DNA from: Micropterix aruncella | Lineage: Eukaryota; Arthropoda; Insecta; Lepidoptera; Micropterigidae | Length of the DNA: 64,000 nucleotides | Assembly (NCBI GenBank): GCA_944548615.1 | Contig: OX155967.1 | Coordinates: forward strand, 21,816,752 to 21,880,751 | Reading direction: 5' to 3' | Shown here: positions 30,515-45,052 of the stretch, in pieces | How the letters are laid out: each line of letters opens with the position of its first letter | How positions within the stretch are numbered: the first letter of the stretch is position 1 | Notes under the pieces: generated by a model | The model's database searches: none | Told to the model about the DNA's origin: nothing | The model's input: the letters and a program-made list of their open reading frames with translations, nothing else | Translations under genes and position numbers: made by a program

Positions 30515-31824
30515 AAGGGTGGGCCAGAAAGATTTGCGAATTTGAAAAAATTATAATAAAAAAACTAAATACAATTCACATACAATTTTTTATTTGTATT
30601 AAAATAGACATCTGGGAAATTCATTTCTTAAAAATAACATCATCCAGGTGTGCACCATCGCGCTGCGAACATTCCTCGAATCTGAACCTCAAATTAGTAA
30701 AAACTCGCTGGCACATTGCACGGGGAATAGCCGCAATTTCTTCTCGGATATTGGTCTTCAACTGGTTAATCGTGGCTGGGTTATTGGAGTAGACTCTACT
30801 TTTCAGGTATCCCCACATAAAAAAGTCCGGTGGCGTTAGATCCGGACTTCTAGGCGGCCATGCAATGTCACCTCGGCGCGATATCAGTTTTCCAGCATAC
30901 ATCTCGTTTACAACCGCCAAAGAGGCATTAGACGTATGGCATGTCGCGCCATCTTGTTGAAACTATGTCGCACGATTATAGGCTTCAAATTGTTGCAGTT
31001 GCGGAAAGAAAAAATCCTTTAACATGGCTATGTATCGGTCAGAATTTACAGTGACAGATTGCCCTTGTTTGTTTTCAAAGAAATAAGGTCCTATAATTCC
31101 GTGCGCTGATATGGCCGCCCAAACGGTTACTTTCGGCGAATGCAGAGGCTTTTGATGTTTTGCACGTGGATTCTCTACAGCCCAGTAACGGCAATTCTGT
31201 TTATTGACATGCCCATTTAAGTGAAAATGGGCTTCGTCGGAGAACAGAATATTGTTGAAACTCTGAAAGCGTTCCAACATTGTTTCAACAAAAGCTCGTC
31301 GTAAAATTGGATCATTTGGCTGTAATTCCTGCATAAGTTGAATTTTATACGGGTGCAATTTCAGATCTTTCAACAAAATGCGACGCAAAGATGTTCTGGA
31401 TACCACAAGTTCGGCTGATCGCTTGCGAGTCGATAGACCAGGATTACGTTGAACTGAAGCTCTAACTTGTTCAATTGTGTCTTCCGTTCTTGTTGACCTT
31501 GGGCGTCCCGCAGGCTTCTGTTTGAGAGTCGAACCAGTAGCTTCGAACTTTCTGACCCACGAACGAATCACATTTTCCTTCGGACATTGATTTAGGTCAT
31601 GTAATTCAAACTCACGCCGAAATAATCGCCGAACAATAGCGCACGAATCGCCATTTTTATAATAATGTTTAACGCAGAATGCACGTTGCGCTCCGGTGAA
31701 GAGATCCATCGCGACTAAATTTCCGAGAACCGAGCTTCTCAACCCCACCACCCGCGCAGGCCCCTCTCATAAGGTCCAAACGCTAGAGTGTTTTTAAAAT
31801 CGCACGCCTTTCTGGCCCACCCTG
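30515..31824 (-). mobile_element. Mariner-like transposon in the LTR
   Basis: 1310 bp. Terminal inverted repeats contain GGGTGGGCCAGAAAG at the left and its reverse complement at the right, flanked by TA (30513-30514 and 31825-31826). Removing it and one TA gives GATCTATATATATGGCG, the exact sequence of the other LTR at 22850. Confidence 0.95.
30621..31751 (-). pseudogene. Mariner-like transposase with one nonsense codon
   Basis: One frame throughout, broken only by a TAG at 30963-30965. It starts with a DUF4817-type helix-turn-helix (YYKNGDSCAIVRRLFRREF), then a second DNA-binding helix region (AGRPRSTRTEDTIEQVRASV), then the DDE core: FSDEAHFHLNG, FQQDGATCHTS and PPRSPDLTPPDFFMWGYLK. All three catalytic acids are present. 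The stop lies just before FQQDGA, so the product would lack two of them. Insect genomes hold many copies of this type. The Met at 31717 (MDLFTGAQ) may be the real start. Confidence 0.92.
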
Positions 31825-33056
31825 TATATGGCGTATCGCCTGGAATCGCCACACCGATATTCGCGGGCGGCTTGGAACGGTTGGTACCACTCTCGGGATC
31901 TGGTAAGGTTGGTAAGCCTGGATCTCCGCGAATGGTTTCGGGTTCACTCGTTCGTCTTCGGCGGCCGGCTGGTCGCTGCTTCGAGCCGGAGTCGAGCAGG
32001 TAGGCTGGTGGTACGATGCGTCGGCTATCGTACGATAGTATTGGCGGCCGCGCAATCGTATTACTCTCCCCGACGATTGTCTGGAGATACCGCAGCTGCT
32101 GATGTGGAGTCGGGGCCGAAGGTCCACCCGACTGTCGTTCCTGCCTGAGGGCGGTTCGCTGGAGATTATGGGCGACGCCTCAGGCTTCACCGAAAACAGG
32201 GCGACGGATAATCGCCCCTGCAAAAGTCCCTGCCGGAAGAACGTATCCGTCAGTATGCGGGATCCAGGCAGTGGAAGGCATCACGGAAAGGAGACGGCAC
32301 TCCAGATTCCGGACAAGCCGCCCAAAGGCCGGAAACTCCCGTCGAGCTATGCCCGCCCCAGGGAATCTAGTTCTCACAATATCAATTATCAAACGAACAC
32401 TTACCGGAGAAAATATTGAGGTCCTATCTATAAGTTCTGGACTTCTCCGGGACTTTGTCTGGCTCGCACGATCTCTCGAATTCGAATGGAAGGAGTTCTA
32501 GCAAGGGCGGTCGATTTCGAGAATATTCCGCCTAGATGAGGGTTTGCCTATCGGATTTTCCCGCGTACATCTCAATGCTAATTTCCGGAATTATTAATAG
32601 CGCTTAATATTGCGTGTATGTATTTTATTAAAATAAAGGAATTTTACCACTATTGAAAACATATCTTATTTATCCCGGTTATTCCCTGAATTCATTAATA
32701 TTTGATAACCAACGCTAGAAGGCAGCGGCTCCCTCCCGTATCATGCTGAAATTGAGTGTATAAAGGAACGAATTAATTTACTCGGCGACTACTCAAATAA
32801 CTACGATTTATTGACTCATCTTCAATCTCTAATTATGACTTTTTCATTTTCATGATTTTGATTCGCAATCGTATCCAATAGTCGTACTGGCAACGCGATG
32901 TATTTAGTTACGTCACTCGCCGTAATGTTGCTCGCTTCTGAACTCGGCGCTTCAGCTGTCAAAATTATGCGTGCGCGCCGGCTCCGATACGAATGTGAGA
33001 AAATGCGTGAAAATAGTGAAAACCCGCAGGAAAACACGGAGCTCGTGTTACAACGT

Positions 33057-33634
33057 ACAAAATCAGCTGCCCAGGTGTCAAAGATCATGCGGGCATTAGT
33101 CTCGTTAATCAGATGGCCCAACTTGTTATAGATGTGAGCTATCCCGTCCTGCGATAGATGAGGATCTCGGCACCCTTCATCCTGGAAAGCGGTGCAGAGT
33201 GAGGCAGATTTGGTGTCTGATATAGTGCCCCTCTTTCCGAATGCCACCATGGCAGTTATATACAGGCGTTGAGAAATAGTCTGTAGAGCAATGTTCCCGT
33301 GACGTATTATCCACAGTAGTAGAGCGGCGCAAGCAGCAGGCGTGATCCTTGTCCTGATGTCATCGGGCAAATTCTCAAAGACCACGAGATTGTCGGGCAG
33401 TTCGCCCATGTATAACCGGAGAGCTCCCCCTTCAGCTAGGCTTACGGTGTACTGGTCCGGATCTAGAGTGTACCAGGCGTTGGACTGCCACTTCGTCCTC
33501 ATCAATTCCAACACCTGGGCCTTGAATCTTGTTCTGGCGGCTTCCTGTGGCAGGTTGTCCCGAGCTGTGTTGGGTGCCATGATGTTAGCTATTGCCACCG
33601 TGACCGCAACGTTGTTACGGGCGCCGGATGCCAT
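33057..33634 (-). pseudogene. Virus-like nucleoprotein ORF, copy 3, N-terminal half
   Basis: Begins MASGARNN at 33634 and runs in frame to the ACGT junction at 33053-33056, after which the frame passes into LTR sequence. It matches copies 1, 2, 4 and 5 with few substitutions. See 21994-22516 for the other half. Confidence 0.75.
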
Positions 33635-33681
33635 GAGAATTGCTATGGTTTCTATATATATATAAAGAATTAAATGTTACA

Positions 33682-33905
33682 TTGGGCGTGGTAGGGGTGG
33701 GGGGACACTCGCACTCACGCCAAGGCCAAACGGAGGTATCGGTACACACACCCGTTGCGTCTGACAGTAACTGCTATGGAGGGGGAAAAATCTGAGGAAA
33801 TTATTTTTGTAATTTTTTTTATTTATTTCATTTGGGTGTCACGCCCCCCCCTGGACTTTCTCCACGCCCCCCCAGGGGGGCGCGCCCCCCACTTTGGGAA
33901 CCACT
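33682..33905. mobile_element. hAT-like MITE fragment with C/G-homopolymer tracts
   Basis: A sequence foreign to the array replaces part of copy 4 and the leader. Its right end reads CACTTTGGGAACCACTG, which in reverse is CAGTGGTTCCCAAAGTG, a typical hAT/Charlie-type terminus. The left end has no matching repeat and no 8-bp duplication is seen, so this is a truncated copy or a rearranged junction. It also carries runs of 6-9 C. Confidence 0.5.
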
Positions 33906-34260
33906 GCTGTAGAGCAATGTTCCCGTGACGTATTATCCACAGTAGTAGAGCGGCGCAAGCAGCAGGCGTGATCCTTGTCCTGATGTCATCGGGCAAATTC
34001 TCAAAGACCACGAGATTGTCGGGCAGTTCGCCCATGTATAACCGGAGAGCTCCCCCTTCAGCTAGGCTTACGGTGTACTGGTCCGGATCTAGAGTGTACC
34101 AGGCGTTGGACTGCCACTCCGTCCTCATCAGTTCCAACACCTGGGCCTTGAATCTTGTTCTGGCGGCTTCTTGCGGCAGGTTGTCCCGAGCTGTGTTGGG
34201 CGCCATGATGTTAGCTATTGCCACCGTGACCGAAACGTTGTTACAGGCGCCGGATGCCAT
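33906..34260 (-). pseudogene. Virus-like nucleoprotein ORF, copy 4 (N-terminal third only)
   Basis: Starts at the common ATG (34260) and follows the other copies for about 118 residues, to HGNIALQ, where the hAT-like fragment replaces the rest. It differs at a few codons (for example MASGACNNVSV). Confidence 0.75.
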
Positions 34261-34311
34261 GAGAATTGCTATGGTTTCTATATATATATATAAAGAATTA
34301 AATGTTACATT

Positions 34312-34540
34312 TGGCGCCCAACGTGAAGGTCAAGATACATAGTGAAGGTCGCGGACTTACAATTTCGCAATACACACAATAACGTAATCTAGGCAGCAAA
34401 CCTCGTTGTCTAATAAAACAGCAGTGACAGAGAGGCGAGTCATCAAGCGATAGGATCTTCCAGGCTTGAATGAGATCCTCGTAGAACAATGGAAAGTCTC
34501 TTACTCGAAGTCGTCTCCCTCCATCCGATCGTCGACAGGT
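34312..34540 (+). other. Unit-joining leader, copy c
   Basis: Repeats 20462-20692, beginning TGGCGCCCAACGTG at 34312-34325, between copies 4 and 5. Confidence 0.65.
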
Positions 34541-35590
34541 GCTCTATCTTCTGGTGCAGCAGGAGCAGCTGGGCGCGCGGCGACGAATAGACCCCTTACG
34601 ATTCCGCCGTATTGGGCCTCTAGCTGCCCTGGTTCCATAGGCGTGATTCCCGGCTGATTTTCGGATAAGAGGTCGTCCAGTCTTGCCTTGTGTTTTGGCA
34701 GACGTGTCCACCCCTGATAGCTGTTAATTGATGCATAGTCAGGGCCACCAAATCTGCGGAGAATCTCTTTTGCCACATAGGACAAGGACTTATACCCTGT
34801 AGATTTGACTACGCCCAGGTCCTGGCGGAAGCCATAATAGGGGTTATTGTCGACCGCAATGAGGGCGGCAGTGGCGTTGTCTACATCCTGGGATAACAAT
34901 CGAGCAACCTGCAACCAGGGAAAGTCTAGAGCGACCGACAATGCGCTCTTGATAACCTCGAGGGCCGTAAGACCTGACCCAGATACCTGCTGTAGGACGA
35001 TGCGTATGCGGAGAGAAAGACGTACAAAATCAGCTGCCCAGGTGTCAAAGATCATGCGGGCATTAGTCTCGTTAATCAGATGGCCCAACTTGTTATAGAT
35101 GTGAGCTATCCCGTCCTGCGATAGATGAGGATCTCGGCACCCTTCATCTTGGAAAGCGGTGCAGAGTGAGGCACATTTGGTGTCTGATATAGTGCCTCTC
35201 TTTCCGAATGCCACCATGGCAGTTATATACAGGCGTTGAGAAATAGTCTGTAGAGCAATGTTCCCGTGACAGTAGTAGAGCAGCGCAAGCAGCAGGCGTG
35301 ATCCTTGTCCTGATGTCATCGGGCAAATTCTCAAAGACCACGAGATTGTCGGGCAGTTCGCCCATGTATAACCGGAGAGCTCCCCCTTCAGCTAGGCTTA
35401 CGGTGTACTGGTCCGGATCTAGAGTGTACCAGGCGTTGGACTGCCACTCCGTCCTCATCAGTTCCAACACCTGGTCCTTGAATCTTGTTCTGGCGGCTTC
35501 TTGCGGCAGGTTGTCCCGAGCTGTGTTGGGCGCCATGATGTTAGCTATTGCCACCGTGACCGCGACGTTGTTACGGGCGCCGGATGCCAT
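34501..35590 (-). pseudogene. Virus-like nucleoprotein ORF, copy 5 (11-nt deletion)
   Basis: Starts at 35590 and matches the other copies except for a deletion of GTATTATCCAC after 35270, which shifts the frame near the middle of the protein. The downstream part is open again in the new phase to DDRMEGDDFE at 34501. Otherwise collinear, with the same chimeric C-terminal tail as copy 2. Confidence 0.8.
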
Positions 35591-35639
35591 GAGAATTGCT
35601 ATGGTTTCTATATATATATAAAGAATTAAATGTTACATT

Positions 35640-35657
35640 TGGCGCCCAACGTGGGGC
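35640..35657 (+). promoter_or_regulatory. Perfect tRNA-Lys primer-binding site
   Basis: TGGCGCCCAACGTGGGGC is the exact complement of the 3' end of animal tRNA-Lys (CTT) with CCA. It begins two bases after ...ATGTTACA, the layout of an LTR end followed by a primer-binding site, and reads on the plus strand, opposite to the nucleoprotein-like ORFs. The three internal leaders keep only the first 14 nt. Confidence 0.8.
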
Positions 35658-35795
35658 GCTGACGTCTGTCCCCCGCTCGGCGTGCGACGGTACGATACTC
35701 CGCAACTATCGTACTGGTACGATTCGAGACTCGGGTTATTATAGAGAAGCGGGCAGAATATCACGCCTGTCTCGAAGGGGCGAGAAGTAGGGCAT

Positions 35796-36467
35796 AGCAC
35801 GATGTGGCGGTAGTGTTATTATTGTTATTATTATTTATTTATATACACTAGCAGCTTTTGCAGCTGGTGCGTGTACTTCACGTGTTGAGTGTACTGTTTG
35901 TCTTTATTTTATTTTATTCCTTACACTTTTTAATTGCCATTTTTACTAAATGTTTGTCTAGTAGATTTTTGAAACCATTCACTGAGATAGCACTTATCAC
36001 TTCTTGTGGTAGTTTGTTCCAAGAGTCCACCACTCGGTTAGTCAAAAAGTACTTTCTTGGGTTGGAACTAAAACTGTTTCGGTTTAGTTTTAAGGAATGT
36101 CCACGGAGTTTCTCGTTGGTGTTCATTGTGTACATTGCATTAAGGTTGGCTACATCATAATGACCATTAAGAATCTTAAACGTCTCGATGAGGTCCCCTC
36201 TTTGTCTTCTTTGCTCAAGTGTAGTAAGACCCAGTGCATCCAAGCGGTTTTCATAAGGCTTGTTCCTTAGGGATGGAACCATCTTGGTTGCCCGCCTTTG
36301 CACTTTCTCCAGCAGCTCAATGTCTTTTATGAAGTAGGGGTTCCACACCTGGTAAGAGTATTCGAGGAGAGGGCGGACGTACGTTTTGTAGAGTTTGAGG
36401 AACAAATCAGAGTTTATGTAGGAGAAAGCTTTCCTAATCATGTAAAGAAGTGTGTAAGGCGTCATGC
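35796..36467 (-). mobile_element. 5'-truncated LINE (CR1/jockey-like group) 3' end
   Basis: Contains the RT C-terminal region and ends in a TAA/TAAC-type simple tail (minus-strand sense, 35815-35840). GCGAGAAGTAGGGC occurs on both sides (about 35782-35795 and 36468-36481), a plausible 14-bp target duplication, although about 20 bp of unexplained sequence lies between the left copy and the tail. Confidence 0.7.
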
Positions 36468-36470
36468 GGC
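35914..36470 (-). pseudogene. LINE reverse transcriptase, C-terminal end
   Basis: About 185 residues of the region after the RT palm in CR1/jockey-like LINEs: LKLYKTYVRPLLEYSYQVW, LLEKVQRRATKMVPSL, YENRLDALGLTTLEQRRQRG, DLIETFKIL, then KYFLTNRVVDSWNKLPQEVI. It lacks the catalytic FADD block, so only the 3' end was reverse-transcribed. The first 15 or so residues of the open frame come from flanking DNA. Confidence 0.85.
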
Positions 36471-36519
36471 GAGAAGTAGGGCGTGCGATCACGAATATCG
36501 CCGTACGGTAAGGCAATCC

Positions 36520-37672
<1,153 letters not shown>

Positions 37673-37698
37673 CACATACACACACACACACACACACA

Positions 37699-38708
37699 CA
37701 TACATACATACATACATACATACATACATACATACATACATACATACATACATACATACATACATACATACATACATACATACATACATACATACATACA
37801 TACATACATACATACATACATACATACATACATACATACATACATACATACATACATACATACATACATACATACATACATACATACATACATACATACA
37901 TACATACATACATACATACATACATACATACATACATACATACATACATACATACATACATACATACATACATACATACATACATACATACATACATACA
38001 TACATACATACATACATACATACATACATACATACATACATACATACATACATACATACATACATACATACATACATACATACATACATACATACATACA
38101 TACATACATACATACATACATACATACATACATACATACATACATACATACATACATACATACATACATACATACATACATACATACATACATACATACA
38201 TACATACATACATACATACATACATACATACATACATACATACATACATACATACATACATACATACATACATACATACATACATACATACATACATACA
38301 TACATACATACATACATACATACATACATACATACATACATACATACATACATACATACATACATACATACATACATACATACATACATACATACATACA
38401 TACATACATACATACATACATACATACATACATACATACATACATACATACATACATACATACATACATACATACATACATACATACATACATACATACA
38501 TACATACATACATACATACATACATACATACATACATACATACATACATACATACATACATACATACATACATACATACATACATACATACATACATACA
38601 TACATACATACATACATACATACATACATACATACATACATACATACATACATACATACATACATACATACATACATACATACATACATACATACATACA
38701 TACATACA

Positions 38709-38738
<30 letters not shown>
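37699..38738. repeat. Long perfect (CATA)n microsatellite
   Basis: About 1040 bp, roughly 260 copies of the tetranucleotide, with no interruption seen. Long open frames of repeating Tyr/Val/Cys/Met or Tyr/Ile/His/Thr result from the 4-bp period and are not genes. Confidence 0.98.
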
Positions 38739-38744
<6 letters not shown>

Positions 38745-38750
38745 TATATC

Positions 38751-40141
<1,391 letters not shown>

Positions 40142-40339
40142 GATATATGACATTTCTGAAATCGAACAATTCGTTGAAAATTTAAATTCAAGGAATCGAA
40201 CAAAAAGAAATGGATTAATAATATTTTACACGATTTAGTTAAGGTACCATAACCAACCGTGCAAAACGTTATTTTAAAATGAATGATTATAAATTAAAAG
40301 AAAAAGCATTTGATGATTATGATAATATGATAAACCTTA

Positions 40340-43273
40340 TTAATTTTGCCTATTGAGACCGGAACCTTTGCAAGCGCCTAGAATATAAATATAAGCCAAT
40401 TCCCAAGATTTGACGTCCCTTTCTTTTGCATTATCCCCAAGGCATTTTATTATTTTAACTTTAAAACATTGATCAAAAGATAAATTATGCGCCCTGGCAT
40501 GCAAAGATATTGGGAGTTGGCTTTCATTTCCTACACTAGCCCTATGATTATTTAGTCTAATATTAAGTGGTGTTGTTGTTTCACCGATATAAAAGGCATC
40601 ACAAGTCCTGCACAGAAGTTGATATACTATATTTTTTGAAATACAACTGCAATGAAAGGGAACCCTGTAACTATTAGTAGTATTTGGACTGGTAAAAAAA
40701 GGACTTAGATCTAACAGAGGACAAGTTTTACAACGTGGACGACCACAAGGTTGAAGCCCAAAAGTATTATTACCAATAGAGAAATTTTGATTATTTTTTG
40801 TTTTGTTTAATATTGATCTAATATTAGGTGGTCTGCGGAAAGATAAAATTGGCGGTGAATCTAAGAGATCCTTAGTGGATGCATCATTAGAAATGATGGG
40901 GAATAAATCAGATAATATATCTCGCAGTTTCTCAGCACCAGGAAAATAAGTGGTGCTAAGAAAGATTTTATTATTATTATTATTTTTATTATTTGAAGAA
41001 ATTTTAGGTTTTGGTATATATTTTACTTCAGAGTTTAGAATATGTTTATCCAATAGAGGAGCAGGGTATTTTCTTTCAAGAAGAGATTGCTTTAGATTAT
41101 TGAGATATTTATCTAAATTTTCTTTGTTGTTAACTAAACGGTGTCCGCGAATGGACATTGAATAGGGAATGGATCTCTTGGTGTGAAATGGATGACAGCT
41201 ATCAAAGTGTAAATACTGTTCTTTATTTGTAGGTTTTATATGAATCGCGGTTTTAATTTTACCTTCGGAAATTGTTAAATCAACATCTAAGAAAGTAATT
41301 TGTGATTTAGAAATGGTATGAGTGAAATTCAAAGGGCCAAAATTATTTAGGTCGTCAAGAAAGGTTGTTAGAGTAGTTTGTCCGTGTGGCCAAATCATTA
41401 CTATGTCGTCAATAAATCTATACCATAATATGGGTTTTAAATTTTGCGTTTGAAGAAAATTTTGCTTGAATAATCCCATGAAAAGGTTGGCATACGAAGG
41501 TGCCATTCGCGTGCCCATAGCAGTCCCTTTAATTTGAAGATAAAATTCATCTTCAAAGGAGAAAGCATTACACGTTAAGACAAACTCGGCTAATTTGCAA
41601 AGAAAATCCGTAGAAGGTATTTGAGGATGAGGTCTCTCATCAAGAAAATAAGAAATGGCTTCCAATCCTAAATTATGAGGAATATTGGTATACAGGGATA
41701 TGGCGTCAATAGTAACAAATAATAGGTCGTCTGACTTTGGAATTACAGTATTCTTTAAAATATCAATAAAATGATAGCTGTCTTTGATATGAGAATTTAG
41801 ATTTTTCACAAAAGGTTGTAAAAAATAATCTACAAAAGCCGAAATTCTTTCTGTCGGAGAGTTAAAGCTTGCGACTATTGGTCGTCCAGGATTATTAGGC
41901 TTGTGAATTTTAGGTAATAGGTAAAAATTTGGAGTTCTGATAGGATCAGGAATTAAAGTTTTAACATCTTCGTCTGATAATTTTTCATTTGATTTATTTT
42001 GTTCAATATATTTTTTTATTTTCACTGCAAAATTTTTGTTTGGATCTCTAGATAGTTTTTTATAGAAAGTTTCATCTCTAAGTTGTCTCAAGCCTTCAGT
42101 AACATAGTCAGTTTTGTTAAGTATGACAGTAGTGGAACCTTTATCAGCCGGCAAAATGACGATGCTGGTATCCTTGCTAAGACTCTCAAGAGCTGCACGT
42201 TCATCTACTGACAAGTTTGATGTTGGCTTGAGGCTATTTAGAAAAGATGGCTGTGTTACTTTGTTTAATAAAATAGTAATAAAATTTTCTACCGCATGAT
42301 TTTTTGGTAATGGAGGGGGTTCTTTATTGGAGTGTGGACGAAATTGAGCTAGTGCATTGTGTAATTTAATATTATTATTGTTATTCTTTTGATTTGAATG
42401 CCAAAATTCGCGCCATCTTAAATTACGACAAAATTTAACAACATCATTACCAAAACTAAAATGGTTCACATTTTGAGTCGGTGTGAAATTTAGACCTTTA
42501 GCTAATACTAAATATTCATTGTGGTTAATTACTTTGGATGACAAGTTTTTAACAGCATTTTTTTCTCTAGGAGATGGACCTTGTATATTATTAGAATATG
42601 ATACTGATGGTGTTATACTGTTATTAATTTGGTTTACTAATGTGGCACGTATTGGTACGGAATCTGATACTAATGGAAATATATTGTTAGTAATTTGGTT
42701 TACTGATAGGGTGTGCATCGGAGAGGAAAGAGTACCTTGGTGAACTGCTGGGATAACATTTCGAAGTGAATTTGAATTCCTTGTTTTGTTAACATTGGAA
42801 TGACTGTAATTTGAAATGGAAACTGGATTCAAAATGTTTCGTGTATTGTTACTTGGGATAATGCAAATTTTCTGAAAGTTCTTTAGTAAATTAAGGAACT
42901 TTTTATCGTGTTTTAATCTAATATTTCGTAAATCTGTTACAGAATTGTTAACTATTTTATGAGCTTCTTGAAATAAGAAAGGAGAATGTGTTGTTATCAT
43001 GTTAACATAAAAACACAGTGAGTTTAAATGTTTATCAACTAAAATTTGATATTCATTTCGCAAAACAGACGTAATTTCCATTGAATACCTTAAACGGATT
43101 GCGGTGAAATCATATTGAATTTCTGTACTAATTGCTGCGAAAGGAAATTTTGGTAATAACCCTTTAGGGCAAATGTTGTTTTCTAAACATTTAGAAAGAA
43201 ATTCAACGTGTCCCGTGAATTTAGCTGTCTTAAGTGAATGGTAATTTATTTGGTTTAACCAATGAGTGTACAT
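40340..43273 (-). CDS. Penelope-like polyprotein: reverse transcriptase and GIY-YIG endonuclease
   Basis: Uninterrupted 977 residues. The RT region (about 350-700) has LPADKGSTTVILNK, PNFYLLPKIHKPNNPGRPIV, LFVTIDAISLYTNIPH, GTAMGTRMAPSYANLFMG and the catalytic WYRFIDDIVMIW (about 612-623), followed by TFLDVDLTI. A Cys-rich zinc-finger-like motif (CGRPRCKTC, about 839) precedes a GIY-YIG endonuclease (IVYQLLCRTCDAFYIGETTTPLN about 880-902, then RLNNHR). The order RT, Cys motif, GIY-YIG is that of Neptune/Poseidon-type Penelope elements; it nicks DNA and primes reverse transcription. The N-terminal third is low-complexity and Asn-rich. All catalytic landmarks are present, so the copy may be functional. 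Confidence 0.95.
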   Translation of the reverse strand: MYTHWLNQINYHSLKTAKFTGHVEFLSKCLENNICPKGLLPKFPFAAISTEIQYDFTAIRLRYSMEITSVLRNEYQILVDKHLNSLCFYVNMITTHSPFLFQEAHKIVNNSVTDLRNIRLKHDKKFLNLLKNFQKICIIPSNNTRNILNPVSISNYSHSNVNKTRNSNSLRNVIPAVHQGTLSSPMHTLSVNQITNNIFPLVSDSVPIRATLVNQINNSITPSVSYSNNIQGPSPREKNAVKNLSSKVINHNEYLVLAKGLNFTPTQNVNHFSFGNDVVKFCRNLRWREFWHSNQKNNNNNIKLHNALAQFRPHSNKEPPPLPKNHAVENFITILLNKVTQPSFLNSLKPTSNLSVDERAALESLSKDTSIVILPADKGSTTVILNKTDYVTEGLRQLRDETFYKKLSRDPNKNFAVKIKKYIEQNKSNEKLSDEDVKTLIPDPIRTPNFYLLPKIHKPNNPGRPIVASFNSPTERISAFVDYFLQPFVKNLNSHIKDSYHFIDILKNTVIPKSDDLLFVTIDAISLYTNIPHNLGLEAISYFLDERPHPQIPSTDFLCKLAEFVLTCNAFSFEDEFYLQIKGTAMGTRMAPSYANLFMGLFKQNFLQTQNLKPILWYRFIDDIVMIWPHGQTTLTTFLDDLNNFGPLNFTHTISKSQITFLDVDLTISEGKIKTAIHIKPTNKEQYLHFDSCHPFHTKRSIPYSMSIRGHRLVNNKENLDKYLNNLKQSLLERKYPAPLLDKHILNSEVKYIPKPKISSNNKNNNNNKIFLSTTYFPGAEKLRDILSDLFPIISNDASTKDLLDSPPILSFRRPPNIRSILNKTKNNQNFSIGNNTFGLQPCGRPRCKTCPLLDLSPFFTSPNTTNSYRVPFHCSCISKNIVYQLLCRTCDAFYIGETTTPLNIRLNNHRASVGNESQLPISLHARAHNLSFDQCFKVKIIKCLGDNAKERDVKSWELAYIYILGACKGSGLNRQN

Positions 43274-43323
43274 AATGGATGTGATTGCAACATAATTAAA
43301 ATTAGGTAATATTTTAATATTTG

Positions 43324-43641
43324 ATTGTAAATGTGTAAATTATTATTTTTTCAAATTGAAATTATGTTTATCACTAAATAAATGAAATGATAAAATAATG
43401 AAAGGGCACTTATCTGGTCTGTAGTGACCAGGAGTGACTCCACGCCTTTTTCGTTTTCTCTTCTTTCAGTATTTGCGGTTTCCTACTGTGGTATTCGAAC
43501 CTTTCTACTTTATCCTACAGCGGCGACACAACAATGCGAAAGACGAGAATGAATGCTGGAAAATAATAGGCGATTAGTGTTTCTTAAATATTAATGATTT
43601 TTATAAAATGTATATCAATATTTCGGCTCAGCCGTCGTCAA
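43324..43641 (-). repeat. Pseudo-LTR, upstream copy
   Basis: Direct repeat of 39824-40141, lying 50 bp before the ORF start, where a promoter is expected in this class. Confidence 0.9.

Positions 43642-45052
<1,411 letters not shown>

Larger units (their letters stand above)
22517..33052 (-). mobile_element. Ty3/gypsy-type LTR retrotransposon (element 2), open pol
   Basis: Flanked by a 4-bp duplication ACGT (22513-22516 and 33053-33056). LTRs begin TGTAAC and end GTTACA: 22517-24055 and 30184-33052, the latter enlarged by a mariner insertion. On the minus strand the order is 5' LTR, primer-binding site, gag, pol, 3' LTR. Gag is slightly out of phase in two overlapping frames and pol is fully open, so this copy is young and could be or recently was active. 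Confidence 0.95.
30184..33052 (-). repeat. 5' LTR of gypsy element 2, interrupted by a mariner
   Basis: Matches 22517-24055 on both sides of the mariner at 30515-31824. Without the mariner and one TA it is about 1557 bp. Ends GTTACA at 33052. Confidence 0.93.
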
